Origin: JAUVPY01 sp034412795
GTDB taxonomy: Bacteria > Chloroflexota > Anaerolineae > 4572-78 > NAK82
Assembly (NCBI GenBank): GCA_034412795.1
Contig: DAOUMD010000016.1
Span: forward strand, 1 to 64,000
Length of the DNA: 64,000 nucleotides
Direction of reading: 5' to 3'
The position numbers and the translations under genes are program-made. Positions 34,736 to 43,348 of this stretch are shown here, piece by piece. Position 1 is the stretch's first letter. Every line of letters begins with the position of its first letter. Under the pieces are notes generated by a model. That model was not told the DNA's origin, searched no databases, and was given only the letters and a program-made list of their open reading frames with translations.

Positions 34736-35896
34736 ATGATCACCGAGATTCCAAAGTCGGAGTTTCAAGAGAGAGCCAGGCGCGTGCAAGCCGAGTTGGC
34801 CAAGCGTGGGCTGGATGCGCTGCTCACCTTTGGCAACGAAGCAGAACCCGCGTTCGTACGTTATCTGTGTGATTACTGGCCCGCCTTCGAGACGGCCGGT
34901 GTGTTGGTTCCCGTCGAGGGTGCCCCGCTATTGCTCATCGGCCCGGAGAGTCTGGCCTATGCCCAGAGCAGAAGCAAGATTGATGAGATACGGCAGATCC
35001 TCGAATATCGCGAAGCTGCCGAACCGGAGTACCCCGGCAAAGCTCTGGATACGTTTACCAGCGTCTTTGATGAGGTGTCGCAGGGCAAGGGTATTAAGCG
35101 GCTGGGCATAGTCGGTTATCCGGTCACTAGCGTGCCTGTCTATGAAGGGATACGTGCCGCGATGGCCGGTGGCGAAATCGTGAGGGCTGACGACATCTTG
35201 ATTGAATTGCGCATGGTGAAAAGCGAGAATGAGTTAGCTCTGTTACGCGAGGCCTTCCGCATCTCTGAACAGGCTATGGAGGCCGTGCTGAAGGACATCA
35301 AGCCCGGTATGGCTGAGGTCCAGGTGGTTGGAATTGCCCAGGAAGCCCTGTACCGGCTGGGAGCAGAATACGAAGGGCATCCTCTGTATGTCCTCTCGGG
35401 TCGCAACAGCGCCAACGCCATCGGACGACCGACTCACAAGAAGCTGGAGGTAGGGGAGATCATCCAGCTCAACATCGGCGCGCGGGTGGGTGGCTATTCC
35501 TCGAGTGTTGGGCGCCCCATTGTCCTGGGCCATATGCCTGAGGAGGAAGGCAAGTTATTGCAGATGGGGTTGGATGCCGCCAACAAGACCATAGACATCA
35601 TGCGCGCCGGGATGCCTGCCCGTGATGTGGCCCTGACCATCGAGGAGTATATCACCGAGCGTGGCTTCGGAGACTGCATTCTCTATGGGCCGTGCCACGG
35701 ACTTGGCTTGATGGAATGCGAGCATCCCTGGATCGAGACCAATTCGGACTACCTGCTCCAGGAAAATTATACCTTCCAGGTGGACTCCTTCCTGCATATG
35801 CAGGAATATGGTGCACGCTGGGAGGATGGTGTGCGGGTGACCAGGGATGGGGTGGAGGAGTTTTCTACCTATCGCCGCGAACTCATCGTTGTCTAA
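34736..35896 (+). CDS. M24 family creatinase/Xaa-Pro peptidase-like protein lacking metal ligands
   Basis: 386 residues: N-terminal creatinase domain (about 1-150) and pita-bread catalytic domain. Metal-dependent M24 peptidases have two Asp ligands; here they are Asn246 (QLNIGA) and Ser257 (YSSSVGR), and the first Glu ligand position is Asp350. The catalytic-type His321 (CHGLGLMECE) and Glu363 remain. This pattern resembles metal-independent creatinase rather than prolidase, so a C-N hydrolase on a small molecule is favoured. AAAGGAG precedes ATG 34736. Confidence 0.85.
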   Translation: MITEIPKSEFQERARRVQAELAKRGLDALLTFGNEAEPAFVRYLCDYWPAFETAGVLVPVEGAPLLLIGPESLAYAQSRSKIDEIRQILEYREAAEPEYPGKALDTFTSVFDEVSQGKGIKRLGIVGYPVTSVPVYEGIRAAMAGGEIVRADDILIELRMVKSENELALLREAFRISEQAMEAVLKDIKPGMAEVQVVGIAQEALYRLGAEYEGHPLYVLSGRNSANAIGRPTHKKLEVGEIIQLNIGARVGGYSSSVGRPIVLGHMPEEEGKLLQMGLDAANKTIDIMRAGMPARDVALTIEEYITERGFGDCILYGPCHGLGLMECEHPWIETNSDYLLQENYTFQVDSFLHMQEYGARWEDGVRVTRDGVEEFSTYRRELIVV

Positions 35897-35923
35897 CCAG
35901 GTGCTTATTAGTTGACATAAATA

Positions 35924-36970
35924 ATGATGAATCAACGTGAAAGAGTGTTAACGGCGCTCCGCCACAAGCAGCCGGATAAAGTCCCCTGGGCTTTTGAGTT
36001 CACCGACCAGGCGTTGGCCAGGCTGGCCGATCACTACGGCGACCCACGCCTGGTCGACGTTGAGTTTTTCGACAACTGGGTGGGTAATCACTTCCGTTTT
36101 GTTGAGCCGCGAGCGAAGGGTCTGTTCCACGGGCTGGAGGAGGAAGTGGAGCCCGGTCTCTGGCGCGACGGGTGGGGCGTGATCTGGGATACGCGCGGCT
36201 TGTATGGGGAAGGGGAGTGGGGGCGGCCGGTCAATACCGTTCTTCCCCAGCCAACCCTGGCCCATTATACGTTCCCTGACCCTCCCTGCCCCGAAGATTT
36301 TGCGCACTATCCACGCTTTGTCGGGGAGAACCGAGAGTACTTCATCGTAGGCTTCGAGGGACATCTCTTCGAGGTCGCCTGGGCATTGCGAGGCATAGAG
36401 GATTTCTTGAGTGACCTGATCTTGAACCCAGGCTTCGTGTTCGACCTGCTGGAGGGCATAACCGAGTATTACCTGGCTCTCATCGACCAATCGGTGAAGT
36501 ATGGCATAGATGCCTTCGCCTTCGGTGAGGATTTGGGTTCCCAGACGACGGGCCTAATTATGGGGCCCAAGCACTGGCGGCGATTTTTCAAGCCTTTTAT
36601 GGCGCGCATGTTCGACCGGGTCAAAGAGGCGGGGAAGTTTGTCTACATGCACTCCGATGGTCAGATCGACGATATATTTGAGGACTTCGTCGAGATCGGG
36701 CTGGATATTTACAATCCCTTCCAGCCGGAGATCCGGGACGTCTACGAGGTTAAACGAAAATACGGCGACCAGCTCTGTTTCCACGGCGGGGTTGGTATTC
36801 AAGAACTCTTGCCCCACAGCACCCCCCAGCAGGTAAAGGCTGAGGTTCAGCGCTTGATCAGGGAAGTGGGGGCGGGTGGGGGCTACATCTTAGGGCCTTC
36901 CCATGCCGTTATGGCCGACATACCGGTGGAGAACATCGTAGCGATGGTCGAAGCGGTACAGGACCAGTAA
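35924..36970 (+). CDS. UroD-fold protein (methyltransferase-like, zinc site absent)
   Basis: 348 residues, UroD superfamily, opening RERVLTALRHKQPDKVPWAF. At the zinc position of MtaA-type enzymes it has MHSDGQ instead of HxC, and no distal Cys (LGPSHAV), so it cannot bind zinc in the same way. The family otherwise acts on corrinoid-bound methyl groups or tetrapyrroles. First of three intact UroD-fold genes in a row, with a decayed one between. Start ATG 35924 or 35927. Confidence 0.75.
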   Translation: MMNQRERVLTALRHKQPDKVPWAFEFTDQALARLADHYGDPRLVDVEFFDNWVGNHFRFVEPRAKGLFHGLEEEVEPGLWRDGWGVIWDTRGLYGEGEWGRPVNTVLPQPTLAHYTFPDPPCPEDFAHYPRFVGENREYFIVGFEGHLFEVAWALRGIEDFLSDLILNPGFVFDLLEGITEYYLALIDQSVKYGIDAFAFGEDLGSQTTGLIMGPKHWRRFFKPFMARMFDRVKEAGKFVYMHSDGQIDDIFEDFVEIGLDIYNPFQPEIRDVYEVKRKYGDQLCFHGGVGIQELLPHSTPQQVKAEVQRLIREVGAGGGYILGPSHAVMADIPVENIVAMVEAVQDQ

Positions 36971-36992
36971 TAGTCTCACAAGGAGAGAAAGC

Positions 36993-37209
36993 GTGCCGTT
37001 CACCCCCAGGTCCCGGATACAAGCGGTTTTGCGAGGCGAAGACGCTGATCGCGTTCCGTTCAGCATATAAGGATATTGTCCGAAGCCGCCCCAGGGGATC
37101 GCTTCCTGATGGGTGTGACAGAAGATATTCCTGAGGATGTCCGCCACTCTAGCCTGAGCGTCATCTTGCAGACTATATCGGAGCACGGTACCCTGCCTAT
37201 TCAGATTTA
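36993..37209 (+). pseudogene. UroD-fold gene remnant
   Basis: After AAGGAG, a GTG at 36993 opens TPRSRIQAVLRGEDADRVPF, an unmistakable UroD-family N terminus, but a TAA follows after 25 codons. Further fragments in shifting frames (RHSSLSVILQTISEHG) continue to about 37209. Only about 70 codons' worth of sequence is left before the next UroD-fold gene. It appears to be a fourth tandem paralogue largely deleted. Confidence 0.65.
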
Positions 37210-37263
37210 GCATTGTGTATTGACCTGATACGGAGACTTGCTTTGAAGGGAGCACATCGCACT

Positions 37264-38373
37264 ATGTCTTTCCCACTCAGCTATAAACCCGATGGTTATG
37301 ATGTCTTGGAGCGATTGCGGCGTCTGTATGAGGAGCGCGATCAAAGCATTATCTTGGCTTCTATGGAATTACCCGGCGCTGTCCTTAAGGAGATGCTCGT
37401 AACGCATCCGGCTGGATTTTGCGAATACCCGGACCCGCGCGAGCGGGCACAGTTCTGGGATGCCCGCTTTCGCGAAAAGCTGGGCGTTCGTGACGACTCC
37501 ATCCCCAGTGCCTATATGAGTGAGATGGACCAGGGGCTGTACGGTGGCCTCGTCGGGGGCAAGGTGCGTTTCCTGTCCGACCCGGACTCTGGATGGATCT
37601 CTTCGATGGTTAAACCCATATTGGAGGATTGGTCAGAGTTTGACCAACTGGCCCCATTTGACCCCGACGACCCGGAAAATGAATGGCTGGCTCGCTATGT
37701 GCACCAGTTGGACATCTTCTTGGAGGAGGCACGCAGGAAATGGAGCGTTAGCCATTTCATTCTGATCGATGGCCTCAACTTTGGTTATGAACTGAGAGGG
37801 GCCACAGAGACCTATTACGGCGTGATGGATCAGCCCGAGATCATTAAGCGTGTGATCGACTATGCATTTGACTTGAACGTCAAAGTTCAGAACATATTCT
37901 TTGACCGCGTGTCGCTTCTGGAAGGTGGCACGTGCAGCAACTTCGCCGAGTGGATACCCGGCGGTCGAATTGTGTCGGAAAGTATCGATCCTTTCCACAT
38001 GACATCGGTCGACTATTTCGAAGAGTGGGGAAGAGAGCCCGCCGAGCGAATGTTTGCCGCGTTCGATGGTGGGGTGATCCACGTCCACGGCAATGGTCGC
38101 CACCTGCTGCGGGCTGCTTCCACGCTCAAGGGCTTGAGGGCTATTCTGTTGGGAGATGATACGGGGTTCCCCCCTGCCTATGAGATCCTGGATCAGGTCA
38201 GGGAACAGACCGGTGACGTGCCACTTATCGTCTTTGGTGTGGAGTATGGAGAGTTCTGCCAGGCCTTGGCAGAGCACCGGCTGGTGGGGGGCGTTTTCTA
38301 TCACGTCAAGGACGTCCCGGACGTGGACTCTGCCAATCGCTGCATGGATCAAGTACGGAAGTATAGACTGTGA
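37264..38373 (+). CDS. UroD-fold protein (divergent)
   Basis: 369 residues. The overall order resembles UroD-family methyltransferases (an N-terminal substrate lid, then TIM-barrel strands ending in VIHVHGNGRHLL and LVGGVFYHVKDV), but the zinc Cys residues are missing. ATG 37264 is chosen; AAGGGAG lies about 12 bp upstream. The stop overlaps the start of the next gene (GTGA), so they are co-translated and may form a heteromer. Confidence 0.65.
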   Translation: MSFPLSYKPDGYDVLERLRRLYEERDQSIILASMELPGAVLKEMLVTHPAGFCEYPDPRERAQFWDARFREKLGVRDDSIPSAYMSEMDQGLYGGLVGGKVRFLSDPDSGWISSMVKPILEDWSEFDQLAPFDPDDPENEWLARYVHQLDIFLEEARRKWSVSHFILIDGLNFGYELRGATETYYGVMDQPEIIKRVIDYAFDLNVKVQNIFFDRVSLLEGGTCSNFAEWIPGGRIVSESIDPFHMTSVDYFEEWGREPAERMFAAFDGGVIHVHGNGRHLLRAASTLKGLRAILLGDDTGFPPAYEILDQVREQTGDVPLIVFGVEYGEFCQALAEHRLVGGVFYHVKDVPDVDSANRCMDQVRKYRL

Positions 38374-39521
38374 AGAAAGATGAGATCACCCCTCGCGAAC
38401 GTGTCCAACTTGCCTTGGTGCACCAGGAGACCGACCGGGTGCCAGTTGATTTTCTTGCTACGCCGGAGACCTGGGCGGTTCTAAAGGACTATCTAGGGCT
38501 GCCTAACGAAGAATCGATTATGAAGTATTTCGGTGTTGATGTGCGCCACCCGAGATTGCGTTACGTTGGTCCCCCTTTGCCGACCTTTTCGGACGGCAGC
38601 TACAAGGATGCCTGGGGCATAACCTGGAGCCCTACGTCTTATGGAGAGGGTATCTATTACGAACCCACTGATCACCCACTGGGCGAGATCAAGGATGCCA
38701 GCCAGTTAGATGACTATCCGTGGCCTGATCCCGACTGGTGGGATATGGATGCCTTGCTAGGCGCAGTTGAAGCCTGGGACCAAGAAACGGAATATGCGAT
38801 CTTCCTTGATGACTTTGGCGACCCTGGTGGCTTCTACGAGATCGCGAACTATCTGCGTGGTATGGAGCACATGTTCCTGGATATGGCGCTCAATCCGGAC
38901 ATCCCCTTCGAGATTATGCGCCGTATCGCCGACGTCTATATCGTACTGGCCGAACGGGCCTTGACCGCCCTGGGTGACCGGGTGGAACTCATCTGGACCA
39001 GCGACGACATCGCTCACCAGCACGGCATGATGATGTCGCTGCCCATGTGGCGCGAGTTGATCTTCCCCCACCACGAACGCTTCAACCGCCGCGTGCATGA
39101 GTTAGGTGGCCGCATCATGTACCATTCGTGCGGCTCCATTGTGGATGCCGTGCCCGGCTTGATCGAGATGGGCATCGATGTCTTGGATGTGTTGCAGTTC
39201 TCTGCGGACAATATGGTGCCCGAAGATTTAAAATCAACTTACGGTGATCGCCTCTGTTTCCACGGCGGGGCCGACGTACAGCAACTGCTTCCGCGTGCCA
39301 CTGAGGAGCAGGTCAGGGCTGAGATCAGACACATCGTCGACGTGATGGGAAAGGGTGGAGGGTTTATCCTCTCACCAAGCCATGCTGTTCAGGTAGATAC
39401 GCCGCCGGAGAATATCCTCGCTGTTTACCGGGAAGCTGGCAGCTTGATGGATAGCTTGCCAACGGCGGTCAGTTCCGTTGCCACGGATGCACATTATGGA
39501 CCTGCTCCGCCGGATTCTTAG
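38370..39521 (+). CDS. UroD-fold methyltransferase-like protein
   Basis: 383 residues, UroD superfamily (RERVQLALVHQETDRVPVDF). It retains His-x-Cys (MYHSCGS) of the zinc site, but the distal Cys is replaced (LSPSHAV), so the triad is incomplete. The C terminus extends about 20 residues beyond related proteins. GTG start 38370 overlaps the preceding stop by 4 bp. Likely acts with the two UroD-fold neighbours on a methylated or carboxylated substrate (inference). Confidence 0.75.
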   Translation: MKKDEITPRERVQLALVHQETDRVPVDFLATPETWAVLKDYLGLPNEESIMKYFGVDVRHPRLRYVGPPLPTFSDGSYKDAWGITWSPTSYGEGIYYEPTDHPLGEIKDASQLDDYPWPDPDWWDMDALLGAVEAWDQETEYAIFLDDFGDPGGFYEIANYLRGMEHMFLDMALNPDIPFEIMRRIADVYIVLAERALTALGDRVELIWTSDDIAHQHGMMMSLPMWRELIFPHHERFNRRVHELGGRIMYHSCGSIVDAVPGLIEMGIDVLDVLQFSADNMVPEDLKSTYGDRLCFHGGADVQQLLPRATEEQVRAEIRHIVDVMGKGGGFILSPSHAVQVDTPPENILAVYREAGSLMDSLPTAVSSVATDAHYGPAPPDS

Positions 39522-39625
39522 ACTGGAAGGTTGGAAGGCTGGAAGATTGAAAGCATAGAAGAACGGAAGGTCGGACCAACCAACTAACCAACCAGCCAAC
39601 CAACCAACTAACCAACTAACCGCAA
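39522..39625. repeat. Low-complexity GGAAGGTT/CCAACCAA tract
   Basis: Purine-rich repeats of GGAAG(N) followed by CCAACCAACTAACCAACC-type units between the UroD-fold and isomerase genes. The two halves can partly pair (GGTTGG with CCAACC). No CRISPR-like spacing. Confidence 0.6.
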
Positions 39626-39646
39626 AGTTAGACAAGGAGGACCTCT

Positions 39647-41029
39647 ATGATTACGCCAAAAGTTGGATTCATCGTCTATGGGGTGCATAAGGACGGATTG
39701 CTAGATCCGATGGGTGCACCATTTATTGATGATCAGCTCATTACAAATGCAAAAAATGCTCTCCGAGAGGCAGGTCTCGAACTCGTCGAGCACGACGTCA
39801 TTCTGGCCACCAAGCAGGAGGCCAGGGAGTGTTTTGCCAAGTTCAGGAAGATGGATGACATAGACGCCGTCGTCCTCTTTTCCGGCACCTGGGTGTGGGC
39901 TGCTCACATGATCGGTGCCCTCCGTGATTTCTCCTTTACCGGAAAGGGTATTCTCATCTGGACGGTTCCCGGTTCGCAGGGCTGGCGACCGGTTGGTGGT
40001 TTGGTGTTGCAGGGTGCGCTTAAGGAAGTCGGCATCAGGCATCGCTTTGTGTATGGCGGCTACGATGACGCCAAAGAGATTGACCGTATCGTATCTTACT
40101 GTCGTGCCAGCCACATGAAGAACAAGCTGAACATGAGCACCCTTGGTGCCTTTGGCGGGCGCGGGATGGGCCAAACTTGCGGTGTGGCCGATCCCTCGCA
40201 GTGGATGAAGATCTTCGGGGTGGATATCGATTCCAGGGACGTCACTGCGTTGATCCAAACCGCCAAGGCCATCCCCGACGAGGAAGTGCAGGGGGCGCGG
40301 GATTACATTCAAACCTTGTTCAAAGATCCGGTGCCCGACGATGAGACGTCCGACCGTTCTATTCGTCTTTATCTGGCCATCAAGAAGACGGTGGCTCTTG
40401 AAGGGTTCGACTTTTACACCATTCAGTCTTTCCCCGGAATGGGCGATGACTACAGTGCCACCTCCTTCGCTCAGAGCATGATGTTGGAGGAAGGCGTGGG
40501 CACTTCGACCCTGTCCGATTTTAATACGGCCATGGTCGCCAAGCTGCTCATCGATCTGAGTGAGGAGCGCGTGTACTACGGAGACTTGCAGCACATCGAC
40601 AAAGAGAACAACGAGATCAAGATCATTGGTGATGGTGCATGTCCCCCATCTCTGGCCGGAGACTTGGGGCCGGCCACCTTTGCCGAGCACGGCATTCCCA
40701 CCGAAGGCGAGGCCGGTGGCTTGTCGGTTCAACTCGTGTGCAAACCAGGAGAGGGCGTTTTGGCCCGGCTGGGGCGCAACGACGGTGAGTTTGAGATGGT
40801 CATCGCGCGCTGCACGGTCTTTGAGCCGTCTCCTGACGAACTCGAAGCCCGCAAACTCGAATGTGGCGTTCCCTTCTGGCCTCACGCATTTGTGACGGCT
40901 CATTGCGACATCGATGCCCTACTAGAAGCGTGGAACAATGAATATGCCGTCTTGGGATATGGGAGCCACCTCTACGACACCTTGATCGCCTTCTGCGAAT
41001 TGACCGGAATCAAGGCCATTGCCTTATAG
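39647..41029 (+). CDS. L-fucose/L-arabinose isomerase-family protein
   Basis: 460 residues resembling the FucI/AraA isomerase superfamily: an N-terminal Rossmann-like domain (VGFIVYGVHKDG, VLFSGTWVWAAHMI) and a C-terminal barrel domain. Such enzymes interconvert aldoses and ketoses using Mn. AAGGAGG precedes ATG 39647. It precedes the SIS/PfkB/GatZ genes, so it may supply the ketose that is phosphorylated and cleaved there. The stop is followed by repeat R3. Confidence 0.8.
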   Translation: MITPKVGFIVYGVHKDGLLDPMGAPFIDDQLITNAKNALREAGLELVEHDVILATKQEARECFAKFRKMDDIDAVVLFSGTWVWAAHMIGALRDFSFTGKGILIWTVPGSQGWRPVGGLVLQGALKEVGIRHRFVYGGYDDAKEIDRIVSYCRASHMKNKLNMSTLGAFGGRGMGQTCGVADPSQWMKIFGVDIDSRDVTALIQTAKAIPDEEVQGARDYIQTLFKDPVPDDETSDRSIRLYLAIKKTVALEGFDFYTIQSFPGMGDDYSATSFAQSMMLEEGVGTSTLSDFNTAMVAKLLIDLSEERVYYGDLQHIDKENNEIKIIGDGACPPSLAGDLGPATFAEHGIPTEGEAGGLSVQLVCKPGEGVLARLGRNDGEFEMVIARCTVFEPSPDELEARKLECGVPFWPHAFVTAHCDIDALLEAWNNEYAVLGYGSHLYDTLIAFCELTGIKAIAL

Positions 41030-41045
41030 GACGTAGACCTTTAGG

Positions 41046-41200
41046 GTTCATAAAAGAATAACTTCTCGTGTGTCATTTCGACCGAAGGGCTTAATCCCTC
41101 TCAAGGTTGATTGCGTGGCCAACGCTGATGGGGATTTCTCGCTATCGCTCGAAATGACATAGTTTAGGTGCGGGAACTTATATATTTACGGACCCTTAGG
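41046..41200 (+). repeat. Interspersed repeat R3, copy 2
   Basis: Near-identical to 4368-4521, with inner arms TGTCATTTCGA/TCGAAATGACA and end GGACCCTTAG. It fills the gap between the isomerase and SIS genes. Confidence 0.75.
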
Positions 41201-41230
41201 GTTTTGACCTGTTCGCCAGGGAAACCCTAA
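41197..41230 (+). terminator. Hairpin next to R3 copy 2
   Basis: Arms TTAGGGTTT and AAACCCTAA (9 bp) with a 16-nt loop, no T-tract. A similar hairpin flanks R3 copy 1. Weak terminator or part of the repeat. Confidence 0.4.
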
Positions 41231-41258
41231 AGGTCCAGGTTATGAATAGGAGACCATA

Positions 41259-42311
41259 GTGACAACGCAAGGTATGAATACGTTACGTGAGATCCAGACA
41301 CAGCCTGACGCATGGGCTGCTGTCGTGGATGCGGCTCGCGAAGGAGCTCAGCCCTGGGGGACTTTCTTTGCGCAGAGAGCGGGTGATCTGACACTCTTTT
41401 TCGGTTGTGGTTCGACCTATTATCTTTCTCTGACAGCCGCTTCTGTCTTCCAGACGCTTGCGTGCCAGGCAGCACGGGGAGTCCCGGCTGCTGAGCTGTT
41501 TCTCTTCCCAGAAACCTGGATTCCGGGGAATAGTACGCCCTGCGGGATTGCCGTCTCCCGCTCTGGAACCACTAGCGAGACGATCCGTGCCGTAGATCAC
41601 TTAACCAAGACGTATAACGCTCAGATAGCCGTCGTTACCTGCTATAACGACACTCCGCTGGCAGATCGATCGTCGATCACGCTCGTCTCGCCGGAAGGCC
41701 ACGAAGAGAGTGTCGCGCAGACGCGTTCTTTCTCCAGCATGCTTCTCGGTTGCATAACACTGGCTGCCCTGGCTGGGAGGCAGACTGAATTTGTGGAGGA
41801 TCTGGCTGCTTTGCCTTCTCTAGGAGAGCGCTTAATGCAGCGTTACCAGCCGTTGGCTCGATCCTTGGGGGAGGACTCTGGTCTCTCCCAGGTGTTTTTC
41901 CTCGGCTCCGGTCCCCGATATGGTCTGGCATGCGAAGCCATGCTTAAGCTCAAAGAGATGTCCCTTACCACCTCTGAGGCATACCATTTCTTGGAATTCC
42001 GTCACGGCCCCAAGTCTATGGTCGATGAAAAGACGTTGGTGGTGGGGTTGCTCTCAGAAGAGGCCCGAGAAATGGAGGTTGCTGTGCTGCGTGAAATGAA
42101 CGACTTGGGAGCCACCATCTTGGTCGTGACCGATGCCGCGGATAACCTGGGCTGGGCTGACCACGTGGTGTGTTTCGAGTCGGGTCTGCCTGAACTGGCT
42201 CGCTTGCCTCTTTACCTGCCCGTTCTCCAGTTGTTTGCCTACTATCGGTCCGTTGGCAAGGGGCTGGACCCAGATGCACCTCGCCATCTCGATGCAGTCG
42301 TCAAGCTGTGA
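41259..42311 (+). CDS. SIS domain sugar isomerase/deaminase (AgaS/GlmS C-terminal-like)
   Basis: 350 residues with two SIS domains. Phosphosugar-binding features are GCGST (49-53) and SRSGTTSET (100-108) in the first, and SGPRYGLACEAMLKLKEMS with EFRHGP in the second, as in AgaS and the isomerase half of GlmS. GTG 41259, 6 bp after AGGAG, is chosen. With the following PfkB kinase and GatZ-like gene it forms a galactosamine/tagatose-type module. Confidence 0.88.
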   Translation: MTTQGMNTLREIQTQPDAWAAVVDAAREGAQPWGTFFAQRAGDLTLFFGCGSTYYLSLTAASVFQTLACQAARGVPAAELFLFPETWIPGNSTPCGIAVSRSGTTSETIRAVDHLTKTYNAQIAVVTCYNDTPLADRSSITLVSPEGHEESVAQTRSFSSMLLGCITLAALAGRQTEFVEDLAALPSLGERLMQRYQPLARSLGEDSGLSQVFFLGSGPRYGLACEAMLKLKEMSLTTSEAYHFLEFRHGPKSMVDEKTLVVGLLSEEAREMEVAVLREMNDLGATILVVTDAADNLGWADHVVCFESGLPELARLPLYLPVLQLFAYYRSVGKGLDPDAPRHLDAVVKL

Positions 42312-42369
42312 AGGTCTTATGAATGTGGCTGGCTGGCTCTAAAGGTCCGGATAGCCAGCGAGTGAGCGT

Positions 42370-43299
42370 ATGTCAAAGAAAGTGCTCGTCATCGGCGAGT
42401 TGAATGTTGATCTGATCGTCAGTGGTCTGCCGTCCTTACCCGCACTCGGGCAAGAGCTGACTTGTGCCGGCTTCTCTCGCGCTCTGGGTAGTTCGTCGGC
42501 TATCTTCTCACGCGCCCTGGCCGGCCTGGGGGCTCAAGTTGATTTTATGGGCAAGGTCGGTGATGATGATAACGGCCACTTTATGCTGGCCCAACTTCAA
42601 GAGATTGGGATAGGTATCCAGGGAGTTATCATCGACCCCGCCGTGCAGACGGGCGTCACGATTTCACTCACCTATCCTGACGAAAAAGCTCAGGTTACCT
42701 ACTTGGGCTCTATCGCCGACTATCGCCTGGCTGACGTCAACTTGGACGTCCTCGGCGACTACGTCCATCTGCATATGGCCTCGATGTACCTGCAGATAGG
42801 GCTTCAATCCGCGTTTCCGGAGCTGTTGCGGCGGGCCAAAGAGTTGGGGCTTACAACCTCCCTGGATCCAGGTTGGGATCCCAAGGAACAATGGAATAGC
42901 GTCCTTCTGGAAGCTCTGCCGGTCCTGGATATCCTGTTTGTGAATGAACACGAGGTCAAGGCCATTGCCAAAAGCGAGTCAGTCAGCCGGGCATCAACCA
43001 CGCTCGCTCAGCAGGTGGATTTGGTGGTCGCCAAGTTGGGGCCTGGGGGGGCGTTGATGGCCGATCAGGAAGGTGTGCTCAGTAGTCCGGCATTCCCGGT
43101 GGAAGTAGTGGACACGACCGGAGCGGGCGATTCCTTCAACGCTGGTTTCATCTACAAATATGTCGTAGAGGGAGGGTCCCAATCCGAAGCCTTGCGCTTC
43201 GCCAACGCCTGTGGCGCGATAGCTGCAACCCGCGTAGGTGGGGCCAGTTTAGTCCCAAGCGCCGCAGAGGTGGAGACCTTCTTGACTCAACAAGTATGA
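42370..43299 (+). CDS. PfkB family carbohydrate kinase
   Basis: 309 residues of the ribokinase family. N-terminal VIGELNVDLIVSG, the first signature region around GSSSAIFSRALAGLG, and C-terminal DTTGAGDSFNAGF with catalytic Asp254. It phosphorylates a sugar or sugar phosphate (for example a ketohexose 6-phosphate to the bisphosphate) in the cytoplasm. It lies between SIS and GatZ-like genes. Confidence 0.9.
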   Translation: MSKKVLVIGELNVDLIVSGLPSLPALGQELTCAGFSRALGSSSAIFSRALAGLGAQVDFMGKVGDDDNGHFMLAQLQEIGIGIQGVIIDPAVQTGVTISLTYPDEKAQVTYLGSIADYRLADVNLDVLGDYVHLHMASMYLQIGLQSAFPELLRRAKELGLTTSLDPGWDPKEQWNSVLLEALPVLDILFVNEHEVKAIAKSESVSRASTTLAQQVDLVVAKLGPGGALMADQEGVLSSPAFPVEVVDTTGAGDSFNAGFIYKYVVEGGSQSEALRFANACGAIAATRVGGASLVPSAAEVETFLTQQV

Positions 43300-43348
43300 A
43301 GTCAAGCTCCCGGCTGGAGCGAAAATATGGGGGATTAGTGACAGAACG

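Noticed and set aside
39522..39625. Possible CRISPR-like repeat
   Set aside because: Units are 4-10 bp and contiguous without spacers; it is a low-complexity tract.
39701..40903. 400-codon frame on the minus strand
   Set aside because: Antisense to the fucose-isomerase-type gene; rich in His/Gln/Arg with no recognisable domain.
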